The notes: generated from the letters alone by a model not told the origin. 23,846 bases of DNA from JBKEDH01 sp047975295 (GCA_047975295.1 JBKEDH010000052.1:1-23846), one strand, 5' to 3'. Numbered from the stretch's first letter, positions 1 through 7,213 are shown. Program-made: numbers and translations.

Positions 1-49
1 AAAATAAAAGTTAAAACCTTAGATTGTATAATATAAAGCGAACACCTTT

Positions 50-132
50 AACAACCAACAACCAACAACCAACAACCAACAACCAACAACCAACAACCAA
101 CAACCAACAACCAACAACCAACAACCAACAAC
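50..132. repeat. Heptanucleotide tandem array (AACAACC)n, about 12 copies
   Basis: Eleven perfect copies of AACAACC run from 50 to 126, followed by six bases of a twelfth. The array ends 3 nt before the TTG start of hisH, so it forms the whole immediate leader of that gene. The hisH frame has a stop at 49-51 and no ATG before 136, so the array is probably untranslated. A perfect short-unit array of this length is expected to vary in copy number by slipped-strand pairing. It would not shift the hisH frame but could change translation initiation or mRNA structure. The unit is unstructured and lacks G and T on this strand. Confidence 0.97.
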
Positions 133-135
133 AAT

Positions 136-723
136 TTGAAACTAATAATAATAGATTACGGCGCAGGAAACATAAAAAGCATACAATTTGCTTTTAAACG
201 CTTGGGGGTCGATGCTGTTTTAAGTAACAATCCGGATGAAATCCAATTGGCCGACAGAATTATTTTTCCCGGAGTAGGCGAGGCAAGCAGCGCCATGGCC
301 ATGCTAAAACAAACAGGATTAAATGTTTTAATACCACAATTAAAACAGCCTGTTTTGGGTATTTGCTTGGGCATGCAACTATTATGCGAACACACTGAAG
401 AAGGCAATACCCAAGGCTTAGGTATTTTTAAAACTCGGGTAAAGCGTTTTAGCAATCGAGTAAAAGTACCGCAAATGGGGTGGAATGTAATAAAGGATTT
501 AAAATCAAATTTGTTCCAAAACATCAACGAAAACGAATACATGTATTTGGTACACAGTTATTATGCCGAACATTGCCAGGAAACCATTGCTACAACCGAT
601 TATGGTATTAACTATGCTTCGGCATTGCGGCACAAAAATTTTTATGGCGTTCAATTCCATCCGGAGAAAAGCAGTAAAGCAGGTGAACAGATTTTAAAAA
701 ACTTTTTAGAAATTAATACTTAA
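136..723 (+). CDS. hisH: Imidazole glycerol phosphate synthase, glutaminase subunit HisH
   Basis: Class I glutamine amidotransferase subunit that releases ammonia from glutamine and channels it to HisF, which makes imidazole-glycerol phosphate and AICAR in histidine synthesis (cytoplasm). The N-terminus IIDYGAGNIKS is typical of HisH. The nucleophile elbow GICLGMQLL carries Cys77, and the C-terminal GVQFHPEKS supplies His175 and Glu177, so the catalytic triad is complete. At 195 residues the length is normal for the family. The start is TTG at 136; no ATG lies between it and the in-frame stop at 49-51, and homologues begin at this residue. It is followed 21 nt later by hisA in a his operon whose earlier genes presumably lie left of the window. 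The heptamer array just upstream is the unusual point. Confidence 0.97.
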   Translation: MKLIIIDYGAGNIKSIQFAFKRLGVDAVLSNNPDEIQLADRIIFPGVGEASSAMAMLKQTGLNVLIPQLKQPVLGICLGMQLLCEHTEEGNTQGLGIFKTRVKRFSNRVKVPQMGWNVIKDLKSNLFQNINENEYMYLVHSYYAEHCQETIATTDYGINYASALRHKNFYGVQFHPEKSSKAGEQILKNFLEINT

Positions 724-744
724 CTCATTCAAATACAGTAAAAC

Positions 745-1479
745 ATGAAAATAATTCCAGCCATAGACATTATTGATGGTAAGTGCGTTCGCTTAACCAA
801 GGGCGATTATGGTACAAAAAAAGTATATAATGAAAATCCGTTGGAAGTAGCCAAAATGTTTGAAGATGCAGGTATTCAATATTTACATGTAGTAGATTTG
901 GATGGCGCTAAAGCCCAACATATTGTTAATTACAAAGTATTGGAAAATATAGTGGCCAAAACCAATTTAAAGGTCGATTTTGGAGGTGGTCTAAAAAGTG
1001 ATAACGATTTGCATATCGCTTTTAATTCTGGAGCCAAACAGGTTACCGGAGGTAGTATAGCGGTTAAAAATCCTGAAATTTTTAGAGAATGGATTTCAAA
1101 ATACGGTTCAGAAAAAATTATTTTGGGAGCCGATTGCAATAACGAAAAAATAGCCATTAGCGGTTGGCAAGAAGAAAGCAAAAAAGAAGTGGTGCCGTTT
1201 ATAAACGATTATAAAAAACAAGGTATTGTGTACGTTATCTGTACCGATATTTCTAAAGACGGGATGCTTCAAGGCCCTTCGTTTGCTTTGTATGAAAAAA
1301 TACTGAAAGCTTGTCCGGATATTAAATTAATAGCGAGTGGTGGAATTTCAAAATTTGATGAGTTGCCACAGTTAAAGGAAATAGGCTGTAATGGTGTTAT
1401 TATAGGTAAGGCTATTTATGAAAACCGTATTAGCTTACAACAGCTTGAAAATTATGTGCTTAACGGCCACGAATCTTAA
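745..1479 (+). CDS. hisA: ProFAR isomerase (phosphoribosylformimino-AICAR-phosphate isomerase) HisA
   Basis: Catalyses the Amadori rearrangement of ProFAR to PRFAR, the fourth step-type reaction of histidine synthesis. It is a (beta-alpha)8 barrel of 244 residues, normal for HisA. The general base and acid aspartates are visible as Asp8 in IPAIDIIDGKCVRL and Asp130 in IILGADCNN. Phosphate-binding glycine segments are seen as FGGGL in the first half and IASGGIS and GVIIGKAIYE near the C-terminus. The start is ATG at 745, 21 nt after hisH. Its product is the substrate of the HisF-HisH complex encoded on either side. The 91 bp between hisA and hisF are unusually long for the operon and hold an inverted repeat. 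Confidence 0.97.
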   Translation: MKIIPAIDIIDGKCVRLTKGDYGTKKVYNENPLEVAKMFEDAGIQYLHVVDLDGAKAQHIVNYKVLENIVAKTNLKVDFGGGLKSDNDLHIAFNSGAKQVTGGSIAVKNPEIFREWISKYGSEKIILGADCNNEKIAISGWQEESKKEVVPFINDYKKQGIVYVICTDISKDGMLQGPSFALYEKILKACPDIKLIASGGISKFDELPQLKEIGCNGVIIGKAIYENRISLQQLENYVLNGHES

Positions 1480-1511
1480 CTTTAAAATATGTTTAATTGA
1501 GTTAAGTAAGG

Positions 1512-1542
1512 GTTTAAAAATTTACAGCGTTAATTTTTAAAC
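1512..1542. repeat. AT-rich inverted repeat between hisA and hisF
   Basis: GTTTAAAAATT at 1512-1522 is exactly complemented by AATTTTTAAAC at 1532-1542, giving an 11-bp perfect stem and a 9-nt loop (1523-1531). The stem contains only two G-C pairs and no T-run follows immediately, so it is a weak terminator at best. It could act as an mRNA-processing or attenuation element inside the operon, or be a by-product of local AT richness. Confidence 0.6.
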
Positions 1543-1562
1543 TTTTAGTTTTAACTTTTAAC
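1534..1562. repeat. Degenerate TTTTAAC heptamer repeat before hisF
   Basis: TTTTAAC occurs twice in perfect tandem at 1549-1555 and 1556-1562, preceded by the decayed units TTTTAG (1543-1548) and TTTTTAAAC (1534-1542). It ends 8 nt before the hisF start codon. Like the array before hisH it has a 7-bp period and sits directly in front of a his gene, but it is short and imperfect, so copy-number variation is less likely. Confidence 0.55.
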
Positions 1563-1570
1563 TTGAATAC

Positions 1571-2326
1571 ATGCTAACAAAACGAATTATTCCCTGCTTG
1601 GATATAAAAAACGGACGTACAGTAAAGGGCGTTAATTTTGTGGATTTACGAGATGCCGGTGACCCTGTGGAGTTGGCCAAACAATATGCCGATTATGGTG
1701 CCGACGAATTGGTTTTTTTGGATATTTCGGCAACGTTGGAAGCTCGGGCAACTACTTTAGATATGGTATTGCGTGTGGCCGAACAGGTTAATATTCCGTT
1801 TACGGTTGGCGGTGGTATTTCGTCGGTGGAACATGTCGATGCCCTTTTAAAATGCGGTGCCGATAAAGTTTCTGTTAACTCATCGGCAGTAAAGCGTCCG
1901 GAATTGATTAACGAGCTGGCCGATAAATTCGGGAGCCAGTGTGTAGTGGTTGCTATCGACGCCAAACAAATTAACGGTTATTGGAAAGTACATTTGGCAG
2001 GAGGAAGCATTCCAACCGAAATGGATTTGTTCGAATGGGCAAAAGAAGTAGAGCAACGGGGTGCTGGAGAAATTCTATTTACATCTATGGATCACGACGG
2101 CACCAAAAACGGATTTGCCAATAAGGCTTTGGCAAAACTATCAAATATGCTTAATATTCCAATAATCGCTTCGGGAGGAGCAGGAAATAGTCAACATTTT
2201 GTAGATGCCTTTATTTATGGAAAAGCCGATGCTGCTTTGGCAGCAAGCGTATTCCATTTTGGGGAAATTCCTATTCCGAAGTTAAAACAAGAATTAAAAA
2301 AACATCATATTGAAGTTCGGATTTAA
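1571..2326 (+). CDS. hisF: Imidazole glycerol phosphate synthase, cyclase subunit HisF
   Basis: Cyclase partner of HisH; it uses ammonia delivered through its barrel to convert PRFAR to imidazole-glycerol phosphate and AICAR. It is a 251-residue (beta-alpha)8 barrel, the usual HisF length. The N-terminus MLTKRIIPCLDIKNGRTVKG contains the catalytic Asp11, and AIDAKQ contains the second, Asp130. FLDISAT and FTVGGGIS belong to the phosphate and barrel motifs, and IIASGGAG is the C-terminal phosphate-binding strand. ATG at 1571 is clear. It lies 91 bp after hisA and 77 bp before hisIE, wider gaps than in the hisH-hisA junction, but all genes are on the same strand and make sense as one transcript. 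Confidence 0.97.
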   Translation: MLTKRIIPCLDIKNGRTVKGVNFVDLRDAGDPVELAKQYADYGADELVFLDISATLEARATTLDMVLRVAEQVNIPFTVGGGISSVEHVDALLKCGADKVSVNSSAVKRPELINELADKFGSQCVVVAIDAKQINGYWKVHLAGGSIPTEMDLFEWAKEVEQRGAGEILFTSMDHDGTKNGFANKALAKLSNMLNIPIIASGGAGNSQHFVDAFIYGKADAALAASVFHFGEIPIPKLKQELKKHHIEVRI

Positions 2327-2403
2327 TTGCCATAATATATTATTTTGGAATAGTAGATTTTTCAATATATTAAAAACCTAAATTAGAATTCAATAAAAAT
2401 ACA

Positions 2404-2997
2404 ATGACAATAAAATATAACGATAACGGATTGGTTCCTGCTATTATTCAAGATGCAAATACCAAACAAGTACTTATGCTGGGCTATATGAACGCCGATG
2501 CCTACGCCAAAACCATTGCGACCAAACAGGTTACTTTTTTTAGCAGAAGTAAACAACGCCTGTGGACAAAAGGTGAGGAAAGCGGTAATGTTTTAAATTT
2601 GGTAGATATTAAAAATGACTGCGATAACGATACACTTTTAGTACAGGCTGTTCCCACCGGTCCCACATGCCACAAAGGAACCGATACCTGTTGGGGAGAG
2701 AAAAATACTGGCTCTTTTGGCTTTTTTTCAACTTTGGAGCAGGTTATTGCCGAGCGTATTGCCAATAAGGATACATCAAAATCGTATGTGGCAAGTTTGT
2801 TTGCAAAAGGTATTAATAAAGTGGCCCAAAAAGTAGGTGAGGAGGCCGTTGAAACCGTTATTGAAGCCATGGACAACAACGACGAATTGTTTTTATACGA
2901 AGCGTCCGATTTATTGTTCCATTACCTCATGTTGTTACAGGCCAAAGGTTTTACCTTAAAGGATATTGAAACAGAGTTGAAAGGAAGGCATAAATAA
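2404..2997 (+). CDS. hisIE: Bifunctional phosphoribosyl-AMP cyclohydrolase / phosphoribosyl-ATP pyrophosphatase HisIE
   Basis: Fused enzyme for the second and third steps of histidine synthesis: removal of pyrophosphate from PR-ATP and opening of the purine ring of PR-AMP. The N-terminal HisI domain (about residues 1-105) shows the metal-binding DCDNDT aspartates and TCHKGTDTCW with its two cysteines. The C-terminal HisE domain (about 110-197) is helical and contains KVGEEAVE, the acidic metal-binding helix, followed by ASDLLFHYLMLL. The length of 197 residues matches bifunctional HisIE. It is the last his gene here. It ends only 6 bp from the convergent stop of the next minus-strand gene, with no visible hairpin terminator between them. 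Confidence 0.97.
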   Translation: MTIKYNDNGLVPAIIQDANTKQVLMLGYMNADAYAKTIATKQVTFFSRSKQRLWTKGEESGNVLNLVDIKNDCDNDTLLVQAVPTGPTCHKGTDTCWGEKNTGSFGFFSTLEQVIAERIANKDTSKSYVASLFAKGINKVAQKVGEEAVETVIEAMDNNDELFLYEASDLLFHYLMLLQAKGFTLKDIETELKGRHK

Positions 2998-3003
2998 TTG
3001 AAT

Positions 3004-3795
3004 TTATGGTTTAAGTAAAGGAATTTCGGCACTTATATCGATAGTACAGCTTTCTTGGCTTTCGTTATATTTTAAAATGGTATCGATAGAGTTGCTTCGT
3101 TGTTTTATGCTTTTTAGGTTAAGCTTATTGCATTTATATCCTTTTAAAATAACCTGAACAATTCCGTGGTTTAGTCCCAAAACTTTAATTTCGATAACAT
3201 GGGTAGATTCCAAAAGGCAGCAAATAGCTTCCTTTATAATTAAATAAAATTGTCGGTTCCAATACCTTGGCGTTTTATAATTGGTAGTTAAACTGGTCTC
3301 TATACTTATGTTGATGTCTTTCTGTTTGGATTTTTCCCTAACAAAAGCCAGTATTTTATCGGTTGTGCTACCCAAAGTATTATTTTCTGTTTTATTGGCC
3401 CAGATAAGTTCCTCAAAACCATCTTTAATCAGGCTAAGATTGCTTTCAAAATGTTCGCAAAATATTTCAATATCCTTAATATTTTTACTTTTTTTCTCGT
3501 TTACATCTTTTATTATCTCGAAGGTGTTCTCCATGGCGGCAAGCTTATTCCCATAAAAATCTAACATTTCGTTGGATATGGCATTCTGTATCTTATTGGT
3601 TTTTTCCATAAAGGAAACTTTGTTAAGTAAAGTGTATTCCAATTTTTTACTTTTTAGGTATATTTTCCAAAACAGAACCAACAGTATGACGATAAGTACT
3701 ATGGAAAACAAAAACAAGACAACGCAAATATTAAAAACCGAATAGAACCATTGCCCCAAAACTATAAATGCCGAAAATATAAAAGTAAAATCCAT
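3004..3795 (-). CDS. Degenerate membrane histidine kinase (pseudokinase)
   Basis: About 263 residues from ATG 3795 (an in-frame TTG at 3804 is less likely). Two hydrophobic segments fill the first 50 residues, then a helix and a HisKA_3/HATPase-like region. It is a recognisable paralogue of the complete kinase at 5159-7213: LIWANKTENNTL against LIWINNKENNSL, and YWNRQFYLIIKEAI against FWNRQILLIVKEAI. The catalytic residues are gone. The His box KDLHDNFG corresponds without gaps to NEMLDFYG, so the phospho-acceptor His is Leu. The N box keeps its Glu but EAINNAIKH has become EAICCLLES, losing the Asn. The DNGIGF G1 box is missing and that region is shortened. It should neither bind ATP normally nor autophosphorylate. 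It lies 34 nt downstream of the response regulator and is probably co-transcribed. Likely roles, by inference, are an anchor, decoy or heterodimer partner. The frame is intact, so it is not scored as a pseudogene. Confidence 0.8.
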   Translation of the reverse strand: MDFTFIFSAFIVLGQWFYSVFNICVVLFLFSIVLIVILLVLFWKIYLKSKKLEYTLLNKVSFMEKTNKIQNAISNEMLDFYGNKLAAMENTFEIIKDVNEKKSKNIKDIEIFCEHFESNLSLIKDGFEELIWANKTENNTLGSTTDKILAFVREKSKQKDINISIETSLTTNYKTPRYWNRQFYLIIKEAICCLLESTHVIEIKVLGLNHGIVQVILKGYKCNKLNLKSIKQRSNSIDTILKYNESQESCTIDISAEIPLLKP

Positions 3796-3829
3796 AAAAA
3801 CCAATTCCGGAATTGAACAAATACATGTG

Positions 3830-4465
3830 TTATTGCATAAGAGATAGCTTAATTAGTGCGTCCGATTTATTGGAAACATCCAATTTGCTGTATATGTTTT
3901 GCATGTGGAAATTAATAGTGCTTGCAGTAACACAAAGTTTATCTGCCATGGCTTTGTAGGTATAGCCTTTGGTAAATAATTCAAGAATTTCATTTTCCCG
4001 TTTCGAAAACATGGCATACTTTCTTTTTTGGAATGTTTGCAAAATTTTCTTAGATACATTACTGCTAAGTGGTGCACCGTCGTTGCTTACCGTATCCAAT
4101 GCGTTTAAAAGTGAAGTTCTGTTTATGGGTTTGGTAATATAACCATCGGCACAGTTGGAAACAGACTCGATTATATGGTCTATATCGTCGTGAACGCTTA
4201 CCATTATTACTTTTACGGTATTATCTATTTGTTTAAAAAGTTTTATGCCTTCAATACCATTAATTCCAGTCATGGAAATATCACTTATAATAATATTGGG
4301 ATATATATGCTCGTATTCGTTAAGGGCTTCTGTTACAGACCTAAAAGCACCCTTTAAAGTGTAATTTTCGTACTGCGAAAAATAGTATCTGTACGAATCC
4401 AAAAGGATATCATCGTCCTCAATAACTATAACAGAGTGCTTGTTAGTAAAATAGCTTGTTCCCAT
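3830..4465 (-). CDS. NarL/LuxR-type DNA-binding response regulator
   Basis: About 211 residues: a receiver domain (about 10-125) followed by a LuxR-type helix-turn-helix (about 152-205). Receiver residues are complete: the acidic cluster IEDDD, phospho-acceptor Asp62 in IISDISM, Ser90 in MVSVHDD and Lys112 in ITKPIN. The HTH reads SKRENEILELF, then ASTINFHMQNIYSKL, the recognition helix. It should be a transcription factor activated by phosphorylation. I chose ATG 4465; an in-frame TTG at 4483 would add six residues. A TATTTTTG box at 4471-4478 on this strand sits just before the ATG, which would give an almost leaderless mRNA. It is the first gene of a pair with the degenerate kinase, transcribed away from the receiver and sensor-kinase genes. 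Confidence 0.9.
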   Translation of the reverse strand: MGTSYFTNKHSVIVIEDDDILLDSYRYYFSQYENYTLKGAFRSVTEALNEYEHIYPNIIISDISMTGINGIEGIKLFKQIDNTVKVIMVSVHDDIDHIIESVSNCADGYITKPINRTSLLNALDTVSNDGAPLSSNVSKKILQTFQKRKYAMFSKRENEILELFTKGYTYKAMADKLCVTASTINFHMQNIYSKLDVSNKSDALIKLSLMQ

Positions 4466-4540
4466 AATATCAAAAATATGCAAAAAATAATGGTGTTTCC
4501 TATTAAAAATTAATAGTTATAATCTGTAAAAAAAGTACAG

Positions 4541-4570
4541 TTGTTCCTGTTGGTTTATAGTTTAATTTTG
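4541..4570 (+). promoter_or_regulatory. Bacteroidota-type promoter of the receiver/sensor kinase genes
   Basis: TTG at 4541-4543, a 19-nt spacer and TAATTTTG at 4563-4570 match the TTG...TAnnTTTG pattern of the Bacteroidota primary sigma factor. The predicted start of transcription is about 4576, giving a leader of roughly 24 nt to the ATG at 4600. That places the longer form of the receiver gene on the transcript. Confidence 0.6.
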
Positions 4571-4599
4571 CAGCATATTATTTAATTAATTTACTGAAA

Positions 4600-5124
4600 A
4601 TGAAAATGTTAAATATATATTTATTGAAAACATTGGTTTTTGAATATCCTAGATTATTCCATCCTATTCCGCCTATTTTCAGCAGACTATTGAAAGGTGC
4701 CGGTTTTGTAATGTCTTTAAATATTGAAAAGACATCTAAAACCGAGAATATAGCCAACGATAGGTTTAATATTTTGGTTGCAGAAGACAACAAACCAAAC
4801 CAATTGTTACTTAAAAAAATATTAGAGGTAAATGGCTATAATTGTACCGTGGCAAGTAATGGATTAGAAGCGGTAAATATTAGTAAAAACAAAACATTCG
4901 ATTTAATTTTAATGGATATTATGATGCCCAAAATGGATGGAGTAAGTGCAGCAAAAAAAATAGGAAAGTTAAATCCCAATATTCCAATAATAGCTGTTAC
5001 AGCGATAGCCGAACTGGATTCTGGTATAGCATTGGATAAAAAATTCTGTGTAGTTTTAAAAAAACCAATTAATAAAACCCTACTTTTAGAAACCATAAGA
5101 AAAACTTTAGCTCCCAAAAATTAA
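4600..5124 (+). CDS. Stand-alone receiver-domain protein (CheY-like)
   Basis: 174 residues from ATG 4600, consisting of a 37-50 residue N-terminal extension and one receiver domain with no output domain. The receiver shows the acidic pocket VAEDN, phospho-acceptor Asp106 in LILMDIMMPKMDG, Thr in AVTAIAE and Lys in LKKPIN, so all key residues are present. The MMPKMDG signature is closest to receivers of hybrid kinases and phosphorelays. The extension (MKMLNIYLLKTLVFEY onward) is hydrophobic and unusual; an alternative ATG at 4711 would give a plain 137-residue receiver. The promoter upstream of 4600 favours, but does not prove, the long form. It is followed 34 nt later by the sensor kinase, its probable phosphodonor. 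It may be a phosphate sink or an intermediate to another protein. Confidence 0.85.
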   Translation: MKMLNIYLLKTLVFEYPRLFHPIPPIFSRLLKGAGFVMSLNIEKTSKTENIANDRFNILVAEDNKPNQLLLKKILEVNGYNCTVASNGLEAVNISKNKTFDLILMDIMMPKMDGVSAAKKIGKLNPNIPIIAVTAIAELDSGIALDKKFCVVLKKPINKTLLLETIRKTLAPKN

Positions 5125-5158
5125 AAGTTTATTGGTTTAATCGCATATTTATACCAAA

Positions 5159-7213
5159 ATGGTGTTTTTTAGGTGTATTGTTATTTTGTCGTTGTTAATG
5201 CCCTGCCATATATGGGCACAAAAATTGTCCAGTCTCGATTCGTTGGAGTTTGTTTTCGAAAACACCAACGACACCCTTAACAGAATAGATGCCGGAAGAA
5301 GGCTTTGGTACACCAATTTACGGTTTTATAATTTTACCTTGTACAACAATAAAAAGTATATGGACAGGGTCGATTATTACGAAAATAAATTAATACCACT
5401 GGAACTTATGTACGAAAACACTCCAACAAAGTTTAATAAGGAAATCGACCAGCTTTTGTATAAAATGGAGCATTACCAGTTTAAGCAGGATTACGATTCT
5501 TTAATAATTGTTGGTGCCGAAGCGGTAAATAAAATTAAAGTACTAAACGAAGGTTTTATAGATATAGAGCAAATAGAAATGCTTATTAACATATTAATCT
5601 ATAAGGCCGAAGTAATAAGCTACAATAACGACTTAATACAGGCCATAAAAACGTTGTTGGATGCTTTGGAAACAGCAAAAAAACACAACCTTAAAACTTC
5701 CGAAATAAAGGTTAATTATGTTATTGCCAAACTTTTAATCAATAATTTTTCCGATAACGAATATGCCTACGAAAAAGCTTTAGATTTGTTAGAGCCCTTA
5801 AAAGACCAGATAGCACTTGTAAATAGTACCAAAATATTCGATAAAACATTTTACGAAGATAGGATACGGTATTATTCCGAAGATTATAAATATAACAGAG
5901 GAAAAAATCTGTTGCTGGCTATAGATTCTTATTACATTTATTTATTTGGGGAGGAATTGTTTTCGGTAATAAGCAGAAAAATAGATGCTTACAATACCGT
6001 AAACAGCAATAATTATGTACGCAAAATCGAATATCTTGAAGAGAATGCCAATGTGCTTGAGGACCACCACTTTAAAAATACATACTTATATGTGCAAATT
6101 GAATTTTTACTCGGAATTTATCATTTTAAATTGAATAATCTGGAAAAAGCATTCAATTATTTGTATGAGGTTAATACACTTTTAGAAAAGCAAAACTACA
6201 TAAATACCAATCTATTCGACTATAAATTGTTGTATTCTACATTGGAACAGATATCAAAAATACGTAACGATTATAAAAACGCCTATATTTTTGCCACTAA
6301 AACCAGTAAATTTAATCTTAAAAAAAGGGACAATAGCTTTATGTCTGTAACGACATTATTAAAAACCTACGAAACCAATCAAATAAATCTGCTCCAGCAG
6401 GATTTAAGCAAACAACGTTTTAAAAAACTTATAGCGTATTCCTTTCTGCTTATCTGTACAATAATTATTGTTTTTTTTGTTTTTAGTTATCGTTCTAAGT
6501 TAATAAGCAATAAAATACTTGCTAAAAAAAACAAGGAACTGGAACACACTATGCAGGAAAAAGCAAAGCTGGAATATAAAATCGAGAATATACAAAGCGA
6601 TATGGCAAAAGATCTGCACGATAACTTTGGAAGCCGGATAACCAGTATTTTAACCACGCAAAGTATTTTAAGGGATATAAATAAGGATGGAGGTATTTTA
6701 GATAACGAAAACCTATCGCGTTTTTCCTATTTACTGGAAGATGGTTTAAGCCGGTTGACGAATGATATAAAGGATTTAATCTGGATTAATAACAAAGAAA
6801 ACAACTCACTTCGAAAAGTTATAGATCGCATTCAGTTTTATGTTGACGATGAGGCAGAGCATAAAACCACATCGTCCATAAAATTATTGGTAGATTTGGA
6901 AAAAAAGGATTATAACTTGCCCAAATTCTGGAACCGTCAAATATTACTTATAGTAAAAGAAGCCATCAACAATGCCATTAAACATGCGCAGGCAAACCAA
7001 ATAAAGCTTTTGGTTATTGTAACAGCCAAAAACGAGCTGCAGATAATATGCGAAGATAACGGCATAGGTTTTAATACAGAAAAACTAAAAAGAATCTCCG
7101 GAATAAAAAATATGAAAACCAGAGCGGCATCTATAGACTGTAAGATCAATTTTACTTCGGAAAAGTATAAAGGAACCAAGATCGAGCTTTCGGGACGTAT
7201 TCCTTCCTTATAA
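5159..7213 (+). CDS. Periplasmic-repeat sensor histidine kinase (TPR-like, HisKA_3/HATPase)
   Basis: 684 residues. A signal peptide (about 1-20, ending HIWAQ) leads into a long helical region (about 25-410) with TPR-like helix pairs, predicted periplasmic. One transmembrane segment follows (about 423-445), then a coiled coil (about 450-480). The kinase core has the His box AKDLHDNFGSRI with His487, the N box EAINNAIKH with Asn605, and the G1 box EDNGIGF with Asp633, so it looks catalytically complete. The DLHD type of His box belongs to kinases that pair with LuxR-type regulators, which fits the regulator at 3830-4465. Periplasmic TPR-like sensors of this build are common in Bacteroidota; the ligand is unknown. 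It probably shares a transcript with the receiver gene 34 nt upstream. Its TAA overlaps the stop of the convergent gene in the hexamer TTATAA (7208-7213). Confidence 0.92.
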   Translation: MVFFRCIVILSLLMPCHIWAQKLSSLDSLEFVFENTNDTLNRIDAGRRLWYTNLRFYNFTLYNNKKYMDRVDYYENKLIPLELMYENTPTKFNKEIDQLLYKMEHYQFKQDYDSLIIVGAEAVNKIKVLNEGFIDIEQIEMLINILIYKAEVISYNNDLIQAIKTLLDALETAKKHNLKTSEIKVNYVIAKLLINNFSDNEYAYEKALDLLEPLKDQIALVNSTKIFDKTFYEDRIRYYSEDYKYNRGKNLLLAIDSYYIYLFGEELFSVISRKIDAYNTVNSNNYVRKIEYLEENANVLEDHHFKNTYLYVQIEFLLGIYHFKLNNLEKAFNYLYEVNTLLEKQNYINTNLFDYKLLYSTLEQISKIRNDYKNAYIFATKTSKFNLKKRDNSFMSVTTLLKTYETNQINLLQQDLSKQRFKKLIAYSFLLICTIIIVFFVFSYRSKLISNKILAKKNKELEHTMQEKAKLEYKIENIQSDMAKDLHDNFGSRITSILTTQSILRDINKDGGILDNENLSRFSYLLEDGLSRLTNDIKDLIWINNKENNSLRKVIDRIQFYVDDEAEHKTTSSIKLLVDLEKKDYNLPKFWNRQILLIVKEAINNAIKHAQANQIKLLVIVTAKNELQIICEDNGIGFNTEKLKRISGIKNMKTRAASIDCKINFTSEKYKGTKIELSGRIPSL

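Noticed and set aside
1..49. Histidine attenuator or leader peptide
   Set aside because: No open frame with clustered His codons or paired hairpins is visible. The first 49 bases are short and probably the gap after an upstream his gene.
50..132. CRISPR-like or coding interpretation of the heptamer array
   Set aside because: There are no spacers and the unit is 7 bp. No ATG, GTG or suitable upstream start makes it part of a protein, and the hisH frame is closed at 49-51.
3004..3795. Calling the degenerate kinase a pseudogene
   Set aside because: The frame is intact with membrane segments and conserved non-catalytic motifs, and it is closely linked to a complete regulator. Loss of function of the kinase core does not by itself mean a dead gene.
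4175..4357. 60-codon plus-strand frame inside the response regulator
   Set aside because: It is a shadow of the receiver domain coding region, with no supporting features.
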